A program made the position numbers and the translations under genes. A DNA stretch of 5,003 bases from an uncultured Sphingomonadaceae bacterium (GTDB lineage: Bacteria > Pseudomonadota > Alphaproteobacteria > Sphingomonadales > Sphingomonadaceae). The notes under the pieces are model-generated. The model saw nothing but the letters and a program-made list of their open reading frames with translations, searched no databases and was not told where the DNA came from. How positions within the stretch are numbered: position 1 is the stretch's first letter; every line of letters starts with the position of its first letter. This document shows, one piece after another, positions 1-5,003 of this stretch. The DNA lies in assembly GCA_946480515.1 (NCBI GenBank), contig CAMLKX010000148.1, forward strand, positions 1 to 5,003. The letters run 5' to 3'.

Positions 1-1125
1 AACGCGATGGTGCTGCGCGCCGGGCTCCCGCTGCAGGACATGGAATTCGTCCAGTTCCATCCGACCGGGATCTACGGCGCCGGCGTGTTGATCACCGAAG
101 GAGCGCGCGGCGAAGGCGGCTACCTCACCAACTCCGAGGGCGAGCGCTTCATGGAGCGCTATGCGCCGAGCGCGAAGGACCTCGCCAGCCGCGACGTTGT
201 CTCACGCTCGATGGCGATGGAAATTCGCGAGGGACGCGGAGTCGGGGAGCACAAGGACCATATCTTCCTTCATCTCGACCACATCGATCCGAAGACGCTC
301 GCCGAACGGCTTCCGGGCATCACCGAGACGGCCAAGATCTTCGCGGGGGTGGACCTCACTCGCCAGCCGATCCCGGTGGTTCCGACGGTTCATTACAATA
401 TGGGCGGAATCCCGACCAATTATCATGGCGAGGTCGTCACCCTGAAGGACGGAAACCCGGATTCAGTGGTGCCCGGCCTGTTCGCTGTTGGCGAAGCCGC
501 CTGCGTGTCGGTCCACGGCGCCAATCGTCTCGGCTCGAACAGCCTGATCGATTTGGTCGTGTTCGGCCGCGCGGCCGGCCATCGTCTCGGCGAAGTGATC
601 AAGGCCGGCGCCAAGCAGCGGGAGCTTCCTTCAACCAGCGCCGATCTTGCGCTGGATCGGCTCGATCGCTTCCGCAACGCGCAGGGGGGTAGCTCCACCG
701 CTCAGATCCGTCTCGAGATGCAGCGGACGATGCAGGCGGACTGCGCCGTGTTCCGCACAGAGCGCACTCTTGAAGAAGGCAAGGCGAAGATCGGCGAGAT
801 CTACCGGAAAATGGCCGATGTGCGCGTGACGGACCGCAGCCTCATCTGGAACAGCGACCTGGTCGAGACGCTTGAACTCGACAATATGCTGGGCCAAGCG
901 GTGGTGACGATGCAATGCGCCGCCAACCGCAAGGAAAGCCGCGGCGCTCATATGCACGAGGATTTTGCGGAGCGTGACGACGCCAACTGGATGAAGCACA
1001 GCATCGCCTGGATCGACGGCTGGGGCGGCCAGGGCGGCGACGTCCGGATCGATTATCGCCCCGTCCACGAATATACGCTCACTGAGGACATCGGCTACAT
1101 CAAGCCGAAGGCGCGGGTCTACTAA
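1..1125 (+). CDS. sdhA: Succinate dehydrogenase flavoprotein subunit, 3' part (start off the left edge)
   Basis: The product is the FAD-carrying catalytic subunit of respiratory complex II. It oxidises succinate to fumarate on the cytoplasmic face of the inner membrane and passes electrons to the iron-sulfur subunit SdhB. The reading frame is open from base 1. About 374 codons are present out of roughly 590-600 in the family, so the N-terminal FAD-binding part and the flavinylation histidine are outside the window. Visible landmarks match E. coli SdhA in order and spacing: QFHPTG (His at 58-60, equivalent to His242), TEGARGEGG, the catalytic Arg in SRDVVSRS (190-192, Arg286), HYNMGG (His at 391-393, His354), and [18 protein letters not shown], which carries the FAD-contact Glu and the Arg at 526-528 (Arg399). 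The C-terminal domain ends in [16 protein letters not shown] and KARVY, as usual in alphaproteobacteria. No frameshift or missing key residue is seen. sdhB does not follow; nhaA starts 22 bases downstream. Confidence 0.98.
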   Translation, partial: NAMVLRAGLPLQDMEFVQFHPTGIYGAGVLITEGARGEGGYLTNSEGERFMERYAPSAKDLASRDVVSRSMAMEIREGRGVGEHKDHIFLHLDHIDPKTLAERLPGITETAKIFAGVDLTRQPIPVVPTVHYNMGGIPTNYHGEVVTLKDGNPDSVVPGLFAVGEAACVSVHGANRLGSNSLIDLVVFGRAAGHRLGEVIKAGAKQRELPSTSADLALDRLDRFRNAQGGSSTAQIRLEMQRTMQADCAVFRTERTLEEGKAKIGEIYRKMADVRVTDRSLIWNSDLVETLELDNMLGQAVVTMQCAANRKESRGAHMHEDFAERDDANWMKHSIAWIDGWGGQGGDVRIDYRPVHEYTLTEDIGYIKPKARVY

Positions 1126-1136
1126 GGGCAGGTTTG

Positions 1137-1160
1137 CGGAAGGCGGAATGACCGCTTCCG
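1137..1160 (+). promoter_or_regulatory. Hairpin enclosing the nhaA ribosome binding site and start codon
   Basis: In the mRNA, CGGAAG (1137-1142) pairs with CTTCCG (1155-1160). After a single bulged G at 1143, CGG (1144-1146) pairs with CCG (1152-1154). This gives nine Watson-Crick pairs closed by the five-base loop AATGA (1147-1151), which contains the nhaA ATG (1148-1150). The Shine-Dalgarno-like GGAAGG (1138-1143) lies almost wholly inside the 5' arm. The pairing is seen directly. A regulatory role, such as limiting independent initiation or coupling nhaA translation to ribosomes finishing sdhA (stop at 1123-1125, 11 bases before the stem), is inference. Confidence 0.5.
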
Positions 1161-2338
1161 GACAGCCGGCAGAGCGCAGCGGACAGGTTGCCGGTCTGCT
1201 GCTGATCGCCGCTGCGGGCGCCGGGATGGCGATCGCCAACTCGACCCTCGAACCAGCTTATCACGGGGTCCTCGAAGCCCGGATCGGCCCGTTCACGCTG
1301 CATCAGTGGATTGCCGATGGGCTGATGGCCCTGTTCTTTCTGTTGGTCGGGCTTGAGGTCAAACGCGAATGGTTGTGCGGGCGGCTGGCGAGCCCCGCGG
1401 GCCGCAAACTGCCAATCCTTGCCGCCGCGTCGGGAATGGCCGTTCCGGCGATCATCTTTCTCGCCGTGACAGGCTTCGATCCGGTGCTCGCGCCGGGCTG
1501 GGCGATCCCAGCAGCGACCGACATTGCCTTCGCGCTGGGCGTGCTGGCGTTGCTTGGCCCACGCGCGCCGCCGGCAATCAAGGTGCTGCTCGTTGCGGTT
1601 GCCATCATCGATGACATCGGTGCGGTGGTGATCATCGCGCTGGCTTACACGCAAGCGATCAATGGCGCCGCGATCGGGCTTGCGCTGGTCATCCTCACCG
1701 CCATGGCAACCATGAACCTGTTTGGCGTGCGAAATCTGTGGCCCTATCTGATTGGCTTCCTGCTGCTCTGGGTGGCAGTTCATGAAAGCGGGGTTCACGC
1801 CACCATCGCGGGGGTGCTTGCGGCACTGACCATTCCCCTGGGCAGGAATGAAGAGCGGTCGCCGCTGCGAACGCTTGAACATCGGCTGCATCCGTGGGTG
1901 ATGCTCGGCATCCTCCCGCTGTTCGGGTTCGTGAGCGCAGGAGTGACGATCGACGGCGCCTCGCAGCTTCTGCAACCGCTCCCGATCGGTGTGGCGATGG
2001 GGCTGTTCCTGGGCAAGCAGCTGGGCGTCTTCGGAGCGGTATGGCTCGCCGACCGCAGCGGAATAGCGCCCAAGCCAGCCGGAGTGGGGTGGAGCCAGCT
2101 TTATGGCGCGGCGATGCTGTGCGGCATCGGCTTCACCATGAGCTTGTTCATCGGCGGGCTCGCCTTCCCTGGCCAGCCTGAACTTGCCGACGAGGCGAAG
2201 CTCGGTACGATGGCCGGATCGATCCTGTCGGCGATTGCCGGAGCGTTAGTACTGCGTCTTGCGGCTCCCGCCACGCCGCCACCGCCGGCTGATCAACGGG
2301 AGTGGGACGCGGTTTTCGCTGGCTCTGACGAGCATTAG
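1148..2338 (+). CDS. nhaA: Na+/H+ antiporter NhaA
   Basis: This is an inner-membrane secondary transporter that exports Na+ (or Li+) in exchange for protons, used for pH and sodium homeostasis. At 396 residues it has the usual family length (E. coli 388). About twelve hydrophobic segments can be picked out, roughly at residues 14-32, 54-72, 88-108, 117-137, 143-165, 172-190, 197-212, 216-231, 248-266, 277-299, 319-340 and 350-370. The ion-binding aspartates are present as IIDDIG (Asp155-Asp156, matching E. coli Asp163-Asp164). Asp125 in ATDIAFALGVL matches Asp133, and Lys290 in GKQLG matches Lys300. pH-sensing positions are also kept: Glu70 and Glu74 (LVGLEVKRE), His217 (GVHATIAGV) and Glu244 (LEHRLHPW). 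The tail after residue 373 is Pro-rich then acidic, and probably cytoplasmic. The start is supported by GGAAGG four bases upstream and by the position of the first membrane segment. It lies 22 bases after sdhA and 37 bases before lysA, and is probably transcribed with them. Confidence 0.97.
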   Translation: MTASGQPAERSGQVAGLLLIAAAGAGMAIANSTLEPAYHGVLEARIGPFTLHQWIADGLMALFFLLVGLEVKREWLCGRLASPAGRKLPILAAASGMAVPAIIFLAVTGFDPVLAPGWAIPAATDIAFALGVLALLGPRAPPAIKVLLVAVAIIDDIGAVVIIALAYTQAINGAAIGLALVILTAMATMNLFGVRNLWPYLIGFLLLWVAVHESGVHATIAGVLAALTIPLGRNEERSPLRTLEHRLHPWVMLGILPLFGFVSAGVTIDGASQLLQPLPIGVAMGLFLGKQLGVFGAVWLADRSGIAPKPAGVGWSQLYGAAMLCGIGFTMSLFIGGLAFPGQPELADEAKLGTMAGSILSAIAGALVLRLAAPATPPPPADQREWDAVFAGSDEH

Positions 2339-2347
2339 ACGCCAAAG

Positions 2348-2364
2348 GCGGCGCTTTGCGCCGC
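2348..2364 (+). promoter_or_regulatory. Perfect GC hairpin between nhaA and lysA
   Basis: GCGGCGC (2348-2354) and GCGCCGC (2358-2364) form a perfect 7-bp stem with a TTT loop, lying between the nhaA stop (2336-2338) and the lysA Shine-Dalgarno (2367-2370). No run of T follows, so it does not look like a standard intrinsic terminator for the plus strand. It could stabilise or process the upstream mRNA, partly terminate transcription, or affect ribosome access to lysA. A weaker alternative pairing, CAAAG (2343-2347) with CTTTG (2354-2358), would exclude it. The structure is seen directly; the function is unknown. Confidence 0.4.
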
Positions 2365-2366
2365 AC

Positions 2367-2370
2367 AGGA
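2367..2370 (+). promoter_or_regulatory. lysA ribosome binding site
   Basis: AGGA lies five bases before the ATG at 2376. It supports that start over the longer in-frame opening at 2259, which would overlap the 3' end of nhaA by 80 bases and add 39 residues with no family resemblance. Confidence 0.6.
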
Positions 2371-2375
2371 CGATC

Positions 2376-3638
2376 ATGGACCATTTCGAATTCCGCGACG
2401 GGCAGGCCTTCTGCGAAGATGTTGCCCTGAAGGACATCGCCGAAGCGGTCGGCACCCCAGTCTATGTCTATTCGCGAGCTACTCTGGAGCGTCATGCGCA
2501 GGTCTTTACCCAGGCTTTGTCGGGGCTCGACAATCCCTGGATTGCATTTGCGCTGAAGTCGAATCCGAACCTGGCGGTCGTCAAAGTGCTGCAGCGGCAG
2601 GGCTTCGGGGCCGACGTCGTCTCCGGCGGAGAGTTGGCGCGCGCGCTTGCGGCCGGAATGGCGCCTGGAGACATCGTTTTTTCCGGAGTGGGGAAGACAC
2701 AGGTTGAGCTTGCCCAGGGGCTGGATGCCGGCATTGGTCAATTCAACCTGGAATCCGAAGAAGAGGCAATCGAGCTTGCCCGGATCGCGGAGGCGCGGGG
2801 CGTGCGTGCCGCCTGCGCGCTTCGAGTCAATCCGGATGTCGATGCGGGGACTCATGAGAAGATCTCGACCGGCAAGGCGGAGAACAAGTTCGGAGTTCCG
2901 ATCGATCGCGCCGAACAGCTGTTCGCGCACCTGTCGCGCCTTTCTGGCTTGGATCTACGCGGGGTGGCAGTGCACATCGGCAGCCAGCTTTCAAGCCTCG
3001 CGCCGATGGAGTCGGCATTCGCACGGCTGGGGCAACTGATCGAAACCCTCCGCTCAGCGGGGCACCGGGTCACCCATGCCGACCTGGGCGGCGGACTGGG
3101 CGTGCCCTACAAGGCCGGCGAAATCATGCCGAGCCCGGCCAAGTATGGCGAGATGGTCGCCCGCGTCACCCGTGGGTGGGATGTCCGGCTGATGTTCGAG
3201 CCGGGTCGAGTGATCTCGGGCAATGCCGGCGTGTTGCTGACGCGGGTCGTTCGGGTAAAGCGCGCCTCAAATGGTCCACCGTTCGTGGTCGTCGACGCAG
3301 CCATGAACGATCTCGCCCGCCCGGCACTCTACGGCGCGTGGCATGACTTTGAGGCGGTCCGGCCGACCGGGGAGCGGATGACGGCGCATATCGTCGGTCC
3401 GATCTGCGAGACCGGCGACACCTTCGCCCGTGATCGGGATTGTGACGCCGTTGGATCGGGTGACCTTGCCATGTTCCGGACTGCCGGAGCCTACGGCGCG
3501 ACCATGGCGTCAAGCTACAATAGCCGGGGCTTCGTTGCCGAAGTGCTCGTCGATGGTGACAAGTTCGCGGTGGTCGCCGACCGCATCCTGCCGGAGACGA
3601 TCTTCGCCGCCGAGCGAGTACCCGACTGGCTGGCCTGA
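2376..3638 (+). CDS. lysA: Diaminopimelate decarboxylase
   Basis: This PLP enzyme catalyses the last step of lysine biosynthesis, converting meso-2,6-diaminopimelate to L-lysine and CO2 in the cytoplasm. The product is 420 residues, normal for the family. It is a fold-type III decarboxylase: an alanine-racemase-like barrel at about residues 30-280, then a beta-rich C-terminal domain. The PLP Schiff-base lysine is Lys61 in FALKSNPN. His200 in VAVHIGSQ stacks on the cofactor, and Gly238-Gly242 (DLGGGLGVPY) and EPGR (275-278) bind the PLP phosphate and substrate. CETGD (Cys344, Glu345) supplies the active-site cysteine across the dimer, and Tyr373 in GAYGATMASSYNSR contacts PLP. The ATG at 2376 has AGGA at good spacing, and MDHFEFRDGQ is the usual type of N-terminus. 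Known neighbours of lysA in many proteobacteria (argH, lptM) are absent here. nhaA lies upstream and aroG converges from downstream. Confidence 0.97.
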   Translation: MDHFEFRDGQAFCEDVALKDIAEAVGTPVYVYSRATLERHAQVFTQALSGLDNPWIAFALKSNPNLAVVKVLQRQGFGADVVSGGELARALAAGMAPGDIVFSGVGKTQVELAQGLDAGIGQFNLESEEEAIELARIAEARGVRAACALRVNPDVDAGTHEKISTGKAENKFGVPIDRAEQLFAHLSRLSGLDLRGVAVHIGSQLSSLAPMESAFARLGQLIETLRSAGHRVTHADLGGGLGVPYKAGEIMPSPAKYGEMVARVTRGWDVRLMFEPGRVISGNAGVLLTRVVRVKRASNGPPFVVVDAAMNDLARPALYGAWHDFEAVRPTGERMTAHIVGPICETGDTFARDRDCDAVGSGDLAMFRTAGAYGATMASSYNSRGFVAEVLVDGDKFAVVADRILPETIFAAERVPDWLA

Positions 3639-3640
3639 CG

Positions 3641-3663
3641 CAGCTCAGGCAGCCTGCGAGCTG
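3641..3663. terminator. Possible shared terminator hairpin at the lysA/aroG junction
   Basis: CAGCTC (3641-3646) pairs with GAGCTG (3658-3663). Inside it, AGG (3647-3649) pairs with CCT (3653-3655) across a CAG loop, leaving GC (3656-3657) bulged. This makes nine pairs in all. The repeat starts 3 bases after the lysA stop and runs over the last codons of aroG. The symmetry could serve both convergent transcripts. There is no T-tract on either side, so it is a weak candidate and might instead only be an mRNA 3'-end stabiliser. Confidence 0.3.
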
Positions 3664-4730
3664 GTCCCGCCCTGAGTCTGGCGCCGTTGCTCCACCGCTT
3701 CGGCAAGCCGGTCGAACATCGGACCGGTCTGGTCCCAGCCGATGCAGCCATCAGTGATGCTCTGCCCGTAGGTCAGCGACTTTCCGGGTGCGAGGTCCTG
3801 GCGGCCATGGACCAGATTGCTTTCGATCATCACGCCCATGATCCGGCGCTCGCCCGCTGCCACCTGACGCGCAACTTCGTCGATCACCAGCGGCTGGTTC
3901 GCCGGGTCCTTGCGGCTGTTGCCATGGCTGGCGTCGATCATCAGGCGGCAATCGACCTTGGCCTCCGCGGCCTGCTGACAGGCGTCTTCGACATGCTTGG
4001 CGTCGTAGTTGGGCTCCTTTCCGCCACGAAGGATGATGTGGCAGTCGGGATTTCCTGCAGTCGACACGATCGCTGAGTGGCCAGCCTTGGTGACGGACAG
4101 GAAGTGGTGCGGCTGGGATGCGGATTTGATCGCGTCGCAAGCGATGCGCAAATTGCCGTCTGTGCCGTTCTTGAAGCCGACCGGGCAGGACAGGCCGGAT
4201 GCCAGCTCGCGGTGGACCTGGCTCTCGGTGGTGCGGGCGCCGATCGCTCCCCACGCAACCAGATCCGCGACATATTGTGGGGTCATGACGTCGAGGAACT
4301 CCGTCCCCGCCGGCATGCCCATTTCGTTGATGTCGAGCAGAAGCTCGCGAGCGATCTTCAGGCCCTTGTTGATGTTGAAGCTGTCATTGAGGTCCGGATC
4401 GTTGATCAGCCCTTTCCAGCCGACGGTCGTGCGCGGCTTTTCGAAATAGACGCGCATGACGATTTCGAGCCGGTCCTTCAGCCTTTCGCGCTCGGCCATG
4501 AGAAGGCGCGCATAGTCGCGGGCTGAAGCAGGGTCGTGAACCGAACAGGGCCCAACCACGACCAGCAGCCGGTCGTCGCTGCCGTCGAGGATCGCGTGGA
4601 TCGCGCGCCGCGCTTCGAACACAGTGTCACCCGCCGCGTCGTTGCAGGGGAAATCGCGCAGCACATGCGATGGCGGCACGACTTCCTGGATATTGACGAT
4701 CCTCAGATCATCGACGTTGTGGCGGGTCAT
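3645..4730 (-). CDS. aroG: Class I DAHP synthase (3-deoxy-7-phosphoheptulonate synthase, AroG/AroF type)
   Basis: The enzyme condenses phosphoenolpyruvate and erythrose 4-phosphate to DAHP, the first and usually feedback-controlled step of the shikimate pathway. The 361-residue product aligns with E. coli AroG almost without gaps at an offset of one residue. All four metal ligands are present: Cys62 (GPCSVHD), His269 (DASHGNS), Glu303 (MIESNL) and Asp327 (SITDGCIGW). Substrate-binding signatures include MRVYFEKPRTTVGWKG, GARTTESQVHRELASGLS, GFKNGTDG and ILRGGKEPNY. The N-terminal extension containing DDLR (7-10), which in E. coli AroG contributes to the inhibitor site, is intact. Ser212 in FLSVTKAGHS corresponds to AroG Ser211, a residue linked to Phe rather than Tyr inhibition. 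The start is fixed by this alignment, although the Shine-Dalgarno is weak (GGA about seven bases upstream). The gene follows tyrC by 26 bases on the same strand. The last ten or so residues form a polar tail not found in E. coli. Confidence 0.97.
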   Translation of the reverse strand: MTRHNVDDLRIVNIQEVVPPSHVLRDFPCNDAAGDTVFEARRAIHAILDGSDDRLLVVVGPCSVHDPASARDYARLLMAERERLKDRLEIVMRVYFEKPRTTVGWKGLINDPDLNDSFNINKGLKIARELLLDINEMGMPAGTEFLDVMTPQYVADLVAWGAIGARTTESQVHRELASGLSCPVGFKNGTDGNLRIACDAIKSASQPHHFLSVTKAGHSAIVSTAGNPDCHIILRGGKEPNYDAKHVEDACQQAAEAKVDCRLMIDASHGNSRKDPANQPLVIDEVARQVAAGERRIMGVMIESNLVHGRQDLAPGKSLTYGQSITDGCIGWDQTGPMFDRLAEAVEQRRQTQGGTSSQAA

Positions 4731-4756
4731 TCAAAAGTCCATTCTCTTGTCTGTTT

Positions 4757-5003
4757 TTAGCCGGCGCTACGGCCGAAATCGGCCTCCGCGACATCCTGCC
4801 CCTGTTCAATGATACCGCGACGGATGGTGCTTGTGCGGCTGAACAGTTCGAACAGCGTGTCGCCGTCATCGCGGCGAATGGCACGCTGCAGGACGGTCAG
4901 GTCCTCGCTGAACCGCTGCAGCGTATCCAGCACCGCGGTCTTGTTGGCAAGAAAGATATCGCGCCACATCACGGGGTTGGACGCCGCGATCCGCGTAAAA
5001 TCG
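4757..5003 (-). CDS. tyrC: Prephenate/arogenate (cyclohexadienyl) dehydrogenase, C-terminal part (start off the right edge)
   Basis: Only the last 81 codons are in the window; the frame runs open to the right edge, so the apparent GTG start at 4972 is internal. The visible protein reads DFTRIAASNPVMWRDIFLANK, then a helical stretch (LDTLQRFSEDLTVLQRAI), then TSTIRRGIIEQGQ and a tail with DFGR. The R-I-A-A-S-x-P-x-M-W-x-D-I-F pattern is typical of the C-terminal dimerisation helices of TyrA-family dehydrogenases, which oxidatively decarboxylate prephenate or arogenate with NAD(P)+ in tyrosine synthesis. The NAD-binding domain and catalytic histidine are outside the window, so cofactor and substrate preference cannot be judged. 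In the related Zymomonas mobilis the gene of this type is called tyrC. No C-terminal ACT domain follows, since the stop comes about 10 residues after the GQ motif. It is probably co-transcribed with aroG, 26 bases downstream. Confidence 0.9.
   Translation of the reverse strand, partial: DFTRIAASNPVMWRDIFLANKTAVLDTLQRFSEDLTVLQRAIRRDDGDTLFELFSRTSTIRRGIIEQGQDVAEADFGRSAG

Noticed and set aside
631..1239. Minus-strand open frame of 202 codons over the end of sdhA
   Set aside because: It lies opposite a clearly conserved SdhA C-terminus. Its Ala/Val/Asp-rich translation matches no family I recognise, so it is a codon-bias shadow.
1100..1975. Long open frame on the minus strand (291 codons) opposite nhaA
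   Set aside because: It is the antisense of a membrane protein gene. The translation is a low-complexity run of Gln, Arg, His and Asp with no recognisable domain, as expected opposite hydrophobic codons in GC-rich DNA.
2259..2375. Longer N-terminus for lysA beginning inside nhaA
   Set aside because: The extra 39 residues are Arg-rich, overlap nhaA out of frame and resemble no LysA. The ATG at 2376 has its own AGGA.
2148..2930. Minus-strand open frame of 260 codons across the nhaA/lysA junction
   Set aside because: It covers parts of two well-supported plus-strand genes and its translation has no recognisable motif. It is another GC-bias shadow.
4077..4526. Plus-strand open frames opposite aroG, including 3687-4076 and 4077-4526
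   Set aside because: The minus-strand gene is an intact DAHP synthase with every catalytic residue. The plus-strand translations show no domain.
4750..4759. Run of T (TTTTT) after tyrC as a possible terminator
   Set aside because: On the tyrC transcript strand this is a run of A including the stop codon, and no hairpin precedes it.

Overview
This window is a stretch of ordinary chromosomal housekeeping genes from a GC-rich alphaproteobacterium. The style of the encoded proteins suggests a sphingomonad (order Sphingomonadales). That is a judgement from protein style: the alphaproteobacterial SdhA end with its KARVY terminus, and the TyrC tail ending close to a DFGR motif. No database search was possible. 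Five protein-coding genes fill almost the whole window, with gaps of 6 to 37 bases. I see no rRNA, tRNA, CRISPR array, insertion sequence or phage gene.

Left and centre, plus strand: the 3' two-thirds of sdhA (succinate dehydrogenase flavoprotein; its start lies off the left edge), then nhaA (Na+/H+ antiporter) 22 bases later, then lysA (diaminopimelate decarboxylase) 37 bases later. The close spacing suggests co-transcription or at least read-through. The functions are unrelated: TCA cycle and respiration, pH and sodium homeostasis, and lysine biosynthesis. sdhB, the usual partner after sdhA, is not here. A 9-bp hairpin with one bulged G covers the nhaA ribosome binding site and puts the ATG in its loop. 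A second, perfect 7-bp GC hairpin lies just before the lysA ribosome binding site.

Right, minus strand: the 3' end of a prephenate/arogenate dehydrogenase gene (tyrC/tyrA type; its start lies off the right edge), followed 26 bases later by a class I DAHP synthase gene (aroG type). Together they form a small aromatic amino acid unit, pairing the first step of the shikimate pathway with the committed tyrosine step. lysA and aroG converge tail to tail with only 6 bases between their stop codons. An interrupted inverted repeat spans this junction and may act as a terminator.

I found no new defence, mobile or biosynthetic system. The observations most worth checking are the hairpin over the nhaA start, the sdhA-nhaA arrangement without sdhB, and a Phe-type feedback residue in a DAHP synthase that sits beside a tyrosine-branch gene.
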